Positions 1 to 7,768 of a DNA stretch of 42,923 bases are shown piece by piece. Below the pieces are notes generated by a model that saw nothing but the letters and a program-made list of their open reading frames with translations, did not search any database and was not told the DNA's origin. The stretch lies in contig NZ_AKFJ01000122.1 in assembly GCF_000272475.1 (NCBI RefSeq), positions 1 through 42,923 on the forward strand, in the 5' to 3' direction. The translations under genes were made by a program, and so were the position numbers. This stretch comes from Novosphingobium sp. Rr 2-17. Lineage in GTDB: Bacteria; Pseudomonadota; Alphaproteobacteria; Sphingomonadales; Sphingomonadaceae. The stretch's first letter is position 1. The number at the start of each line of letters is the position of its first letter.

Positions 1-9
1 CGCCGCCAT

Positions 10-642
10 TCATATCTGGGCGGCATCAGCCCACTCGCGTTCGAAGCCAAGGTGGCTTAATGAGATAGGTGACCGGCACAAAACCGTTACAAGTCCAGTG
101 GCGATCGCATATCGGAACACCCGGCTCAGGACACTGCGCATGCGCCGGGCGCTCTCATGACGCCCGGTCGCCTCGATGGCCCTCAGTACCGTCAGAACCT
201 CCTGCGCAGTGATTTTGGCCACCGGACGATTGCCGATCCGGGGATAGGCCTTATCGAGAAGCCAGCGAAGCTTGCTGAGCGTGATCTCCGCCATGCCTTC
301 CCGCTCGTTCTTCGCCACCCACTCCCCGGCCACGAGCTTGAATGTGTCGTTTTCCTCGATACGGGCGCGAGCGGCATCGACCTTCTGCTGATGCGAAGGG
401 TCAGTCCCGGCGGCGAGCAGACGCCGGGCTTCTTCACGCCTTTCACGCGCATTAGCGAGGCTCACCTCGGGCTAGGCCCCGAACGCTAGCGTGCGATGCT
501 TCTCGAGATAGCGGTAATTGAGGCGCCACAGCTTCGTTCCGTTGGGACGGACGAGAAGGTAGAGACCACCTCCGTCGGACAGCTTATAATCGCGATCGCG
601 CGGTTTGGCGCTGGCAACGGTCGTGGCGAAAAGGTTGGCCAT
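10..642 (-). pseudogene. Decayed P4-type tyrosine integrase, N-terminal part
   Basis: The reading frame starts at ATG 642-640 and encodes the typical N-terminal arm-binding domain of P4-like prophage integrases (LSDGGGLYLLVRPNG, then WRLNYRYLEKHRTLAFGA), followed by the core-binding helical domain. An amber codon at 474-472 replaces the residue expected between FGA and PEVSLA, a place where relatives usually carry Tyr, so a single base change would explain it. The frame continues open after the stop down to 10-12. Similarity to integrases ends after the RYAIATG segment. The catalytic domain with its R-H-R-Y residues is absent and the last ~25 residues look unrelated. The gene is therefore doubly broken: a nonsense codon plus loss of the 3' end. 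It lies just downstream of tRNA-Leu and reads away from it, the usual layout of elements integrated at tRNA 3' ends. I am confident it is an integrase remnant and less sure how it lost its end. Confidence 0.85.
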
Positions 643-683
643 GAGGGTATCGTCCCAGTGAAAGGACGAAAATCGATACCCTC
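643..683. repeat. Inverted repeat abutting the integrase start codon
   Basis: Arms of 10 bp (GAGGGTATCG at 643-652 and CGATACCCTC at 674-683) are perfect complements separated by 21 bases. The inner TCC/GGA can extend the stem. It directly touches the integrase start codon at 642. A further ATACCC motif follows at about 687-692. It could be an operator for integrase autoregulation or an arm-type integrase site. Either role is inference. Confidence 0.5.
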
Positions 684-808
684 GGATATACCCGAATTGT
701 TCCCGATTGGTGCCGAATTCGCCCGGATTTGACTGGACGATTATAACACAAAAAGTGGCGGATTTCAGCCCTTCTCTGGACGTCTACGGACGCCCTGAGA
801 AGAACAAA

Positions 809-895
809 TGGTGCCCAGAAGAGGACTCGAACCTCCACGACCTTGCGATCGCCAGCACCTGAAGCTGGTGCGTCTACCAATTCCGCCATCTGGGC
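809..895 (-). tRNA. tRNA-Leu (anticodon CAG)
   Basis: Read on the minus strand, an 87-base cloverleaf can be drawn: acceptor stem GCCCAGA/TCTGGGC with an encoded ACCA end, D-arm containing TGGTAGACGC, anticodon stem CCAGC/GCTGG with the 7-base loop TTCAGGT (anticodon CAG), a long class II variable arm as expected for Leu, and the T-arm GGTTCGAGTCC. It reads CUG codons. The decayed integrase lies 167 bases downstream, so the 3' end of this gene is the likely attachment site of a former integrative element. Confidence 0.96.
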
Positions 896-938
896 ACGGG
901 CGAAGGCGCTGGATGCGTCCTCGCTGGGTAGGAGGGCG

Positions 939-967
939 CCTCTACGGAAGGGTCGGGGGCTTGTCAA
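939..967 (-). promoter_or_regulatory. Sigma-70-type promoter of tRNA-Leu
   Basis: On the minus strand a perfect -35 box TTGACA (967-962) is followed by a 17-base spacer and TAGAGG (944-939) as the -10 box. Transcription would begin near 932, about 37 bases before the mature tRNA 5' end at 895. Box quality, spacing and position all fit a strong tRNA promoter. Confidence 0.7.
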
Positions 968-1154
968 CGCTTCTAGCGTGAACATTTTTCGTCGGGCGCG
1001 CGCAGCGGCTTGGCTGGGGCGATCGTGCGCCTTGCAGGCTTCTGCAGGCCATCTCGTGTGTTGCCCGGGAACCGCCCTTGTGGCAGGGCGATGTGCATGT
1101 GCTGCGGCGCGGTAATGGCTGTCGCCGCGCCGACGATAAAGGCTGTATCATACC

Positions 1155-2123
1155 ATGAGCTCACATCCGACCGACCCTCTCTTCGGCAAGATCGTCACCG
1201 TGCTGGGTGGCAGCGGCTATGTTGGCCGGCACCTTGCGCAGGAACTGCTGGCGCGCGGCGCGCGGTTGCGGGTGGCCAGCCGCCAGCCGCAAAAAGCGTA
1301 TATGGTCCGGGCGCTGGGCAACTTGGGCCAAGTCCAGTTCGCCAAGGTGGACGTGACGAAGCCTGCTTCGCTCGCTGCGGCGCTGGCCGGGTCGGACGCA
1401 GTGGTCAACCTGGTGGGCGCATTTGCCGGCAATCTTGACGCCGTGCAGGGCGAGGGTGCGGGACGAATCGCTGCTGCCGCCAAGGCTGCGGGCGCTGCCG
1501 CGCTCGTGCATGTCTCCGCGTTGGGGGCTTCCGCCGGATCGGACATCGCCTATGCCCGGACCAAGGCCGAAGGCGAAGACGCCGTGCTTGCGGCCTTCCC
1601 TAGCGCCACCATCGTGCGCCCCTCGTTGATGTTCGGGCCGGACGACAATCTGGTGATGATGTTCGGCGACCTCATCTCACGCCTGCCCGCCATGCCCGTA
1701 TTCGCGCCCGACGCGAAGCTGCAGCCGCTGTTCGTTGATGATGCGGCCCAAGCGATTGCCCACGCGCTGACCGATCCGGCCTCGTTCGGTGGCAAGACGT
1801 TCGAACTGGCAGGGCCAGAAGTACTCACTATGCTCGAACTCAACCAGCGGATCGCCCTCGCGCAAGGGCGCTCGCGCCCGTTGATCGCACTGCCCGACAC
1901 AGTCAGTGGGCTGATTGCGGGCTTTACCGGGTGGCTGCCAGGCGCGCCGATTACGACGGACCAACTCAAGCTGCTCCAGGCCGGCAGCGTCGCCACTGGC
2001 ACCGTGCCCGGCATTGACGAACTGGGCGTGTCGCCGCGACCATTGGGGTTGTTCCTGGACCGCTGGATGGTGCGCTTCCGCAAGCATGGCCGCTTTGGCA
2101 CCAAGGACGTGAGCCCGGCCTGA
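1155..2123 (+). CDS. NDUFA9-like atypical SDR (complex I-associated NAD(P)-binding protein)
   Basis: 322 residues. A Rossmann motif near residues 16-24 (VLGGSGYVG) and the pattern of the atypical short-chain dehydrogenase family 5 match bacterial homologues of the mitochondrial complex I subunit NDUFA9. These bind NAD(P)H but are not thought to be classical dehydrogenases. The canonical YxxxK is only partly kept: YARTK occurs near residue 134. The C-terminal part (APITTDQLKLL, a leucine-rich stretch, a basic tail) is also typical. The chosen ATG begins a few residues before the Rossmann strand; the ribosome binding site is weak (AAGG about 12 bases upstream). It is monocistronic, with a hairpin 8 bases after the stop. 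Alternative: a generic epimerase/NmrA-like protein. Confidence 0.85.
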   Translation: MSSHPTDPLFGKIVTVLGGSGYVGRHLAQELLARGARLRVASRQPQKAYMVRALGNLGQVQFAKVDVTKPASLAAALAGSDAVVNLVGAFAGNLDAVQGEGAGRIAAAAKAAGAAALVHVSALGASAGSDIAYARTKAEGEDAVLAAFPSATIVRPSLMFGPDDNLVMMFGDLISRLPAMPVFAPDAKLQPLFVDDAAQAIAHALTDPASFGGKTFELAGPEVLTMLELNQRIALAQGRSRPLIALPDTVSGLIAGFTGWLPGAPITTDQLKLLQAGSVATGTVPGIDELGVSPRPLGLFLDRWMVRFRKHGRFGTKDVSPA

Positions 2124-2130
2124 TCGGGCT

Positions 2131-2166
2131 AAAGTGGCGGACCCTGGCAACAAGGCCGCCACCTTT
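2131..2166 (+). terminator. Probable terminator after the NDUFA9-like gene
   Basis: AAAGTGGCGG (2131-2140) can pair with CCGCCACCTTT (2156-2166) across a 15-base loop, with one bulge. It sits 8 bases after the stop codon. The T-run is short, so termination may be weak. Confidence 0.5.
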
Positions 2167-2417
2167 CCGACACAAAGCGAAATTTATCGCAAGGGCTCGT
2201 CATTATGGTGGCGAGTACCTACATTAAGCGTGTGATTCACGCCCCTTCGCAATGATCAGGGTAGCGATGGACCAGACGCAAAGATCGGCTCTGCCGGTCG
2301 CGCGTCAGGCTCCATTCAACTGCTATTCAGACCGTTGATTTTACGGCAGGATCACGAACCATCGAAGGCCGCGCCGGGAGGGCGCGTTCCGGTCTTCGGG
2401 TCGTGGAGCTTACAACG

Positions 2418-3131
2418 ATGACAAACCGTTCCGGATCGCACTTTGGCAGGTTCAAACTTGCCGCCGCCGCTGCACTGCTGATGGCACTGGCGGCTTGCGC
2501 CACGCCATTCAGGGCTGACGTTTCCCGCTTCCAATCCCAGCTTCCCGCGCCTTCTGGGCAGACTTTCGCGATCGTCGCCGGCGATCCCAAGCTCGCGGGC
2601 GGGCTCGAATTCTCGCAATATGCCTCGTTGGTGCGCGATCGCCTGGCGAAAGTCGGCTATACCCCGGTGGAAAATCCCGCTCAGGCCACAATGATCGTGC
2701 GCTTCGACTATGGCGTCGATGGCGGTCGTGAGCGGGTCCGCTCGACGGGCCTGAGTGGCTCTGCTTGGGGGCCATGGGGCGGCTTCTACGGCCCCGGTCG
2801 GTTTGGCTGGGGCGGTGGCTTTGGCCCCGGTTGGGGTGGTGGCTTCGGCCCCGGTTTCGGTGGCGGCTTTGGCCCCGGCTGGCGCTATGGCTGGTATGAT
2901 CCGTTCTTCGACAACGGCATCCAGTCCTACACCGTTTACACCAGTGGCGTAGACGTCAAGATCGATCGCACCGCCGATGGCCAGCGCCTGTTCGAAGGCA
3001 AGGCCGAGGCCGTTTCCACCTCCAACCGCCTGCAGTACCTTGTCCCTAACCTTGTCGAAGCCATGTTCACCGGCTTTCCGGGGAACTCTGGCGAGACCAT
3101 GCGCATTACAGTGGCGCCAGAGAAAAAGTGA
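2418..3131 (+). CDS. DUF4136 domain lipoprotein with Gly-rich repeats
   Basis: About 237 residues. The ATG at 2418 has GGAG 8 bases upstream; an in-frame GTG at 2403 is less likely. Residues 13-27 form a lipoprotein signal ending in LAAC, with Cys27 as the lipidated residue, so an outer- or inner-membrane-anchored periplasmic protein is expected. The rest fits the DUF4136 family (RFQSQLPAPSGQTFAI, then the C-terminal KAEAVSTSNRLQYLVPNLVEAMF). In the middle, about residues 113-150, an unusually Gly/Phe/Trp-rich segment carries three near-identical GGGFGPG units. This is mirrored by repeated GGTGGCTTTGGCCCCGG-like DNA, so it may vary in copy number between strains. Function unknown. A GC-rich hairpin (CGCGCC/GGCGCG, 2370-2386) lies in the leader. 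Confidence 0.85.
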   Translation: MTNRSGSHFGRFKLAAAAALLMALAACATPFRADVSRFQSQLPAPSGQTFAIVAGDPKLAGGLEFSQYASLVRDRLAKVGYTPVENPAQATMIVRFDYGVDGGRERVRSTGLSGSAWGPWGGFYGPGRFGWGGGFGPGWGGGFGPGFGGGFGPGWRYGWYDPFFDNGIQSYTVYTSGVDVKIDRTADGQRLFEGKAEAVSTSNRLQYLVPNLVEAMFTGFPGNSGETMRITVAPEKK

Positions 3132-3176
3132 CTAACTGTTACTGATAGGCTCCCCCTGCGAGGGAGACACCGAGGG

Positions 3177-3211
3177 GCGGGTCCGCTGAAACACTGCGGG
3201 CCCGTCCTTTT
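3177..3211 (+). terminator. Rho-independent terminator after the DUF4136 gene
   Basis: A 10-bp stem (GCGGGTCCGC at 3177-3186 with GCGGGCCCGT at 3196-3205, two wobble pairs) and a 9-base loop are followed by CCTTTT. Confidence 0.75.
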
Positions 3212-3250
3212 GCTATGGGAGCGACGAATTCCCGGATCGGACGCACCCCA

Positions 3251-3427
3251 ATGAACACTTTCATGGCGATCATGTCGCAGTTATTCTGGGGCGTGACCAT
3301 CGGCGCGCTGGGCGCCGCTTTCGAGACGCTGGCCAAAGGCGCGATCATGATCGGTGGGATTGGCGGCGCGGGCTGGTACGGCCTCAAGTGGCGCAGAGAT
3401 CGGCGCAATCGCGACAAGCGGGACTGA
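3251..3427 (+). CDS. Small membrane protein, unknown function
   Basis: 58 residues from the ATG at 3251. An earlier in-frame ATG at 3215 directly follows the terminator hairpin and is less plausible. A hydrophobic stretch of roughly residues 5-45 (FWGVTIGALGAAFETLA, then IMIGGIGGAGWYGLKW) suggests one or two short membrane segments. The tail is strongly basic and charged (RRDRRNRDKRD) and would face the cytoplasm. Three bases separate it from the next tiny membrane protein, so the two are probably co-transcribed. I do not recognise a family. No strong ribosome binding site is visible, which lowers confidence. Confidence 0.5.
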   Translation: MNTFMAIMSQLFWGVTIGALGAAFETLAKGAIMIGGIGGAGWYGLKWRRDRRNRDKRD

Positions 3428-3430
3428 GGC

Positions 3431-3613
3431 ATGATCCACGATGTCGCGGCAGAGATTGTTCAGCTCGGGCTTGAGGCTGGAAGCGATTTGGCTTCGGGCC
3501 ACATCCACCGCCGCTGGGGCTGGAAAGGATGCCTCGTTTTCACGGTCGCTACGATAGGAGTGCTGGCGCTGATCCTGCTGCTGGTGCTCTGGTCGATCGG
3601 CGTGTTCGACTGA
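3431..3613 (+). CDS. Small single-pass membrane protein, unknown function
   Basis: 60 residues. The N-terminal ~30 residues are amphipathic and charged (HDVAAEIVQLGLEAGSDLAS, HIHRRWGWK). One clear transmembrane helix follows at about residues 33-56 (CLVFTVATIGVLALILLLVLW). It begins 3 bases after the stop of the preceding small membrane gene and ends 3 bases before the convergent dut gene. The tight pairing with another tiny membrane protein suggests a shared role, but nothing identifies it. Confidence 0.5.
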   Translation: MIHDVAAEIVQLGLEAGSDLASGHIHRRWGWKGCLVFTVATIGVLALILLLVLWSIGVFD

Positions 3614-3616
3614 GGC

Positions 3617-4087
3617 TCAGTTTCCCAGCGCCACGACGCCACCGGTCGAGCCGAAGCCACCTTCCCCGCGCTCGGTATCGTCGAGTTCTTCCACGGCCAG
3701 CCACTGTGCGCGAGTGACTGGCGCCAACACCAGTTGCGCCACGCGATCGCCGCGCCGGATCGCGAAATCCTCGCTACCCAGGTTGACGAGGATCACCTTG
3801 AGTTCACCGCGATAGTCGGAATCGATGGTGCCCGGCGCATTGGGCACGCTGATGCCGTACTTGAGCGCCAGGCCCGAGCGGGGCCGTACCTGGATCTCGA
3901 AGCCGCTGGGAATAGCGATCGCCAAGCCAGTCGCCACCGCATGGCGGCCGCCGGCAACGATCGTCACGTCCTCGGCAGAGACCACATCCATACCCGCCGC
4001 GCCTTGGGTGGCGTAAGCAGGCAGGTCCAGCCCTTCGCCGTGCGGCAGGACTTTGACCATGACGGGAACGGCTTCAACCGAGTGCAT
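3617..4087 (-). CDS. dut: dUTP diphosphatase (dUTPase)
   Basis: 156 residues. It hydrolyses dUTP to dUMP and pyrophosphate, keeping uracil out of DNA and feeding dTMP synthesis. All five trimeric dUTPase motifs are present in order: AAGMDVVSA, RPRSGLALK, the substrate loop NAPGTIDSDYRGEL with the catalytic Asp, RRGDRVAQLVL, and the flexible C-terminal ERGEGGFGSTG. The start at ATG 4087 has AAAGG upstream and overlaps the end of coaBC by 14 bases, so the two are translationally coupled. Longer in-frame starts run into coaBC and are rejected. It is the last gene of the eamA-ubiE-ubiB-coaBC-dut series. Confidence 0.96.
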   Translation of the reverse strand: MHSVEAVPVMVKVLPHGEGLDLPAYATQGAAGMDVVSAEDVTIVAGGRHAVATGLAIAIPSGFEIQVRPRSGLALKYGISVPNAPGTIDSDYRGELKVILVNLGSEDFAIRRGDRVAQLVLAPVTRAQWLAVEELDDTERGEGGFGSTGGVVALGN

Positions 4088-5315
4088 CTGCGAACCTTTC
4101 AACGAGGATGCGCGCGACGTCTTCCTTAGGCATCTCGGGCAGCGAGATGACGTCGTTGTCGCGCACGATATGTACGGTGTTGGCATCGCCGCCCATGACA
4201 TCGCCCGAAACATCGTTGGCGATGATCCAATCGGCGCCTTTGCGCAGACGTTTTTCCTGCGCGTAGCGGATCACGTCCTGGGTCTCGGCAGCGAAGCCGA
4301 CCAGCAGTGCGGGACGGTTCGGCCCGGCGGCGACGGTGGCGAGAATGTCCGGGTTTTCTGCCAGCGCGAGGGCGGGCGGACCAGAACCGCGCTTCTTGAT
4401 CTTCTGCCCGGTGTAGCTGGCGATGCGCCAATCGGCGACGGCAGCGACCATTACCGCGATGTCCGCAGGCAACGCGTTCTGGACGGCCTCGGCCATCTGC
4501 ACCGCGCTTTCCACGTCTATGCGTTCGACCCCGATCGGCGTTTCGAGGTGAACGGGGCCGGCGACCAGGGTAACTCGCGCGCCAGCTTGTGCAGCGGCGG
4601 CGGCGATGGCGAAGCCTTGTTTGCCGGACGAGCGATTGGCGATGTAGCGCACCGGGTCGATCGGCTCCCACGTCGGCCCGGCGGTGACGAGCACATGGCG
4701 ACCATGGAGCGAGCGGTGGGTCCCGGCGTCGAAATCGGGCTGGTCGGCGAGCGGGTCGACGAGCGAGGCCGAAGAGTGGCCGAGTTTGCGGGCAATGTGC
4801 TGCCAGATCGCGGTCGGATCGGGCAAGCGACCAGGGCCGTATTCGCCGCAGGCCATCGGGCCTTCGTCCGGCTCCATCACGTCGATGCCGAAATCGCGCA
4901 AAGTCTGGACGTTGCGCATGGTGGCGGGGTGCTGCCACATCCGCACGTTCATGGCAGGGACGGCGAGCACTGGCTTGTCGGTGGCCAGCAGCAGCGTGGT
5001 CGCCAGATCGTCGGCGATGCCGGCGGCCATCTTGGCGAGGAGATCGGCGGTTGCGGGGCAGACCACGACCAAATCGGCCTGGCGGCTGAGCTGGATATGG
5101 CCCATCTCCGCCTCGTTCTTGAGATCCCACAAAGTGGTGTAAACGGGTCGTTCGGACAGCGCCGCGAGCGACATTGGCGTCACGAATTTCGTTCCGCTAT
5201 CGGTGACGACACAGGTCACTTCGCCGCCTTCCTTGCGGATGGTGCGCACGAGTTCGCAGGCCTTGTAGGCAGCGATGCCGCCACCGACGATCAGCAATAT
5301 CCTGGGTGCGGTCAT
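4074..5315 (-). CDS. coaBC: Bifunctional phosphopantothenoylcysteine decarboxylase/synthetase
   Basis: 413 residues. It makes 4'-phosphopantetheine from 4'-phosphopantothenate and Cys in CoA synthesis. The N-terminal CoaC half shows the FMN flavoprotein start (RILLIVGGGIAAYKACELVR), the PAMNVRMW motif, and a Cys-containing substrate-recognition flap (GPMACGEYGPGRL). The C-terminal CoaB half has VLVTAGPTWEPIDPVRYIAN followed by SSGKQGFAIA, and AENPDIL. The ATG at 5315 is chosen; an in-frame TTG at 5345 would add 10 residues with no family support. No strong ribosome binding site is visible. The 111-base gap from ubiB carries three phased 11-bp repeats, so it may have its own promoter. Confidence 0.95.
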   Translation of the reverse strand: MTAPRILLIVGGGIAAYKACELVRTIRKEGGEVTCVVTDSGTKFVTPMSLAALSERPVYTTLWDLKNEAEMGHIQLSRQADLVVVCPATADLLAKMAAGIADDLATTLLLATDKPVLAVPAMNVRMWQHPATMRNVQTLRDFGIDVMEPDEGPMACGEYGPGRLPDPTAIWQHIARKLGHSSASLVDPLADQPDFDAGTHRSLHGRHVLVTAGPTWEPIDPVRYIANRSSGKQGFAIAAAAAQAGARVTLVAGPVHLETPIGVERIDVESAVQMAEAVQNALPADIAVMVAAVADWRIASYTGQKIKKRGSGPPALALAENPDILATVAAGPNRPALLVGFAAETQDVIRYAQEKRLRKGADWIIANDVSGDVMGGDANTVHIVRDNDVISLPEMPKEDVARILVERFADALG

Positions 5316-5380
5316 GGTCCGGGCTTTTGCAACACCGGGCAGCAAGTCGCAATCCTTTACACAAAGTGTCGATAAGGTGC

Positions 5381-5413
5381 GGTTAGCGCGCGGTTAGCGC
5401 AGGGATAGCGCGT
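5381..5413. repeat. Three tandem 11-bp repeats upstream of coaBC
   Basis: GGTTAGCGCGC (5381-5391), GGTTAGCGCAG (5392-5402) and GGATAGCGCGT (5403-5413) follow each other without gaps, about one DNA helical turn each. Next to them at 5367-5375 is TGTCGATAA, one mismatch from a DnaA box on the other strand. This is the ubiB-coaBC intergenic gap. Confidence 0.6.
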
Positions 5414-5426
5414 TTGGCGGACCCGA

Positions 5427-7001
5427 TCAGTGCAGGATCGTCCAGTACGTCAACGCCCAGGCGACGCCGCCCCCCAGGATCGCGGCCAGCGCAAAGCCGC
5501 CCCAAGGCTTACTTTCGCGCTTGCGAACGCGGCGCCGTTCCCAGATCAGTTCGATATCGGGCAGCGGGGCTTGTTCGGGCGCGCCGCCCTTGGGCGGGAA
5601 GCGTTCTTCGATCCGGCGCACCAGCGCGGGCAGGCGCAGCAGGGTTTCGACATCTTCGCGCAGACGATCGACGATAACCGCTTCGGGGCCAAGCTCGTCG
5701 CGGATCCAGCTTTTCACGAACGGGCTGGAGACGTCCCACATGTTGATCTGCGGATCGAGCGCGGTCGCCAGACCCTCGACCATCACCATCGTCTTTTGCA
5801 GCAGCAACAAGTGCGGCTGCACCGCCATGTCGAAATCGCGGGTGATGGCGAACAGCCCGTCGAGCATCTGGCCGACCGACAATTCGGACACGGCCTTGCC
5901 GCGCATCGGTTCGCCCACGGCGCGCAGCGCGGTCGCGAATTCCTCGACCGTGTGATAGCTGGGGACGTACTGCGCTTCGAAATGAATCTCGGCAACGCGG
6001 CGATAGTTGCCTGTGGTCAACCCGTAGAGGATTTCCGCCAGCCACAGCCGCGCCTGGCGGTTGATGCGGCCCATGATGCCGAAATCGATGGCGACGATCG
6101 TGGTGTTCCCGCCCCCGCCTTCCACGAACAAGTTGCCTTGGTGCATGTCGGCATGGAAGAACCCGCAGGAAATCGCCTGCGTCAGGAAGGTGAGCACCAG
6201 CTTGCGCGCCAGCGCCGGCATATCGTGCCCCGCTTCGCGCAGCGCCGCCAGGTTGCTCATCTTGATCGCGTCGATCCATTCGACGGTGAGCACTTGTCCG
6301 GTGGTGCGATCCCAGTCGATGGCCGGAATGCGATAGCCCTCGAAGCCCTTCATCACATCCGACAGTTCGGACGCTGACGCAGCTTCGCGCCGCAAATCGA
6401 ATTCGCGCGAGGTCCAGCGCTTGAGGTTGGCGATCACCGCGCGGGGCCGCAGGCGCGAGGCTTCGCCGCCCAGCGCTTCGAGATGGGCGGCAGCCCACTC
6501 GTACGTCTCCACATCGCGAGCAAACTGCTCGCGAATGCCGGGGCGCAGCACCTTGACCGCGACGGTGCGCCCATCGGCAGTCACGGCGCGGTGGACTTGC
6601 GCAATCGAAGCCGCGCCGATCGGATCGGGATCGATGCTGGCGAACAGCGCCGAGACGGGGCGGCCAAAGCTGTCCTCGATCACCTTGCAAATCTGTTCGA
6701 AGGGAACCGGCGGCAAGCTGTCCTGCAAGGTCAGCAGGTTTCGCGCCGGGCCTTCGCCGACCAGGTCGGGCCGGGTCGCCAGCGCCTGCCCCAGTTTGAT
6801 CGCGGCGGGGCCGATTTCCTGGAAAGCACCGGCATAGTCCGGGTCCGCCGGCTGGCGCGTGCCGAGCCGGGCGATACGCATCAGCCGCTTGACTTGCGCG
6901 GGCGCATTGCGATCGTTTTCGATCCCGCGCAGGGCGCCGTGCCGCGCGAGGACGCGCCCCCACTTGAGCAGGCGCGCGATGTGAGTGATGGTCTGGGTCA
7001 C
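5427..7001 (-). CDS. ubiB: UbiB-family atypical kinase/ATPase for ubiquinone synthesis
   Basis: 524 residues. UbiB/ABC1/ADCK proteins are atypical protein-kinase-like ATPases needed for ubiquinone biosynthesis at the inner membrane; older annotation calls them 2-polyprenylphenol 6-hydroxylase. Visible marks are the family-specific KxGQ segment (AAIKLGQALATRPDL, near residues 68-82), the Ala-rich loop IGAASIAQVHRA, the VAVKVLRPG lysine, the catalytic loop HADMHQGNL and the metal motif AIDFGIMGR. A hydrophobic helix at the extreme C-terminus (GGFALAAILGGGVAWALTYW) is the usual membrane anchor. It lies 25 bases downstream of ubiE in the same direction, so the two quinone genes are almost surely co-transcribed. 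Confidence 0.96.
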   Translation of the reverse strand: MTQTITHIARLLKWGRVLARHGALRGIENDRNAPAQVKRLMRIARLGTRQPADPDYAGAFQEIGPAAIKLGQALATRPDLVGEGPARNLLTLQDSLPPVPFEQICKVIEDSFGRPVSALFASIDPDPIGAASIAQVHRAVTADGRTVAVKVLRPGIREQFARDVETYEWAAAHLEALGGEASRLRPRAVIANLKRWTSREFDLRREAASASELSDVMKGFEGYRIPAIDWDRTTGQVLTVEWIDAIKMSNLAALREAGHDMPALARKLVLTFLTQAISCGFFHADMHQGNLFVEGGGGNTTIVAIDFGIMGRINRQARLWLAEILYGLTTGNYRRVAEIHFEAQYVPSYHTVEEFATALRAVGEPMRGKAVSELSVGQMLDGLFAITRDFDMAVQPHLLLLQKTMVMVEGLATALDPQINMWDVSSPFVKSWIRDELGPEAVIVDRLREDVETLLRLPALVRRIEERFPPKGGAPEQAPLPDIELIWERRRVRKRESKPWGGFALAAILGGGVAWALTYWTILH

Positions 7002-7026
7002 CGCGAAACTCTGCGCTGCAAGAGCG

Positions 7027-7758
7027 TCAAACCTTCCAACCCGAATGGATCGCGACCAGACCGCCCAGAATCGGCTCCACCTTGGTGTGGCGGAAACCGG
7101 CAGTGCGGATCATGGCTTCGAATGCGGGCATGGGCGGGAAGCGGCGGATCGATTCGATCAGGTAGCGATAGGATTCGGCATCGCCTGCGATCATGCTGCC
7201 CAGCTTGGGCACCAGCTTGTGCGAATAGGCGTCGTAGACTTCCTTGAAGCCCGGCCATTCGGTGGTCGAGAATTCCAGGCAAAAGAATCGCCCGCCATAG
7301 CGCAGCACGCGGTGCGCTTCGGCCAGCGCCTTGTCGATGTGGGTCACGTTGCGGATGCCGAACGCGATCGTGTAGGCATCGAAGAAGCGATCGGGGAAGC
7401 TCAGTTCCTCGGCGTTCTGGCGCGACCAGACCAGGCCATCGATGCCGCGTTCCACCGCGCGTTCGATGCCGACGTCGAGCATGTCCTGGTTGATGTCGGA
7501 CACCGTGATCGCGGCGCCATGCTTGGCCATGCGAAAGGCGATGTCGCCGGTGCCGCCCGCCATGTCGAGGATTTGCTCGCCCTCGCGCGGTTTGACCCGG
7601 CGCACGAAGTTGTCCTTCCACACCCGGTGCATGCCGCCCGACATGGCATCGTTCATCATGTCGTATTTCTTGGCGACGGACGAGAAGACGGCGCCGACGC
7701 GGGCCTCTTTCTCTTCGGCGGCTACGTCTTCGTAGCCGAAGGAAACGGTTTCGCTCAT
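7027..7758 (-). CDS. ubiE: Demethylubiquinone/demethylmenaquinone C-methyltransferase
   Basis: 243 residues. It uses SAM to methylate the ring carbon of the quinone precursor (2-methoxy-6-polyprenyl-1,4-benzoquinol, and demethylmenaquinol where present). The UbiE signature near the N-terminus (VFSSVAKKYDMMNDAMS) is followed by the SAM motif LDMAGGTGDIAF, then FGIRNVTH and the C-terminal ESIRRFPP. The start ATG 7758 gives the family length. It lies 10 bases after the eamA stop and 25 bases before ubiB. A menaquinone role cannot be excluded, but next to ubiB a ubiquinone role is the simple reading. Confidence 0.96.
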   Translation of the reverse strand: MSETVSFGYEDVAAEEKEARVGAVFSSVAKKYDMMNDAMSGGMHRVWKDNFVRRVKPREGEQILDMAGGTGDIAFRMAKHGAAITVSDINQDMLDVGIERAVERGIDGLVWSRQNAEELSFPDRFFDAYTIAFGIRNVTHIDKALAEAHRVLRYGGRFFCLEFSTTEWPGFKEVYDAYSHKLVPKLGSMIAGDAESYRYLIESIRRFPPMPAFEAMIRTAGFRHTKVEPILGGLVAIHSGWKV

Positions 7759-7768
7759 GATCGGTGCT

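Noticed and set aside
157..732. Open frames on the plus strand opposite the integrase (157-489 and 496-732)
   Set aside because: They are mirror frames of the clearly recognisable integrase remnant and match no family known to me.
4053..5375. A 440-residue plus-strand open frame across coaBC
   Set aside because: Antisense shadow of coaBC in GC-rich DNA; coaBC has all catalytic motifs and the shadow has none.
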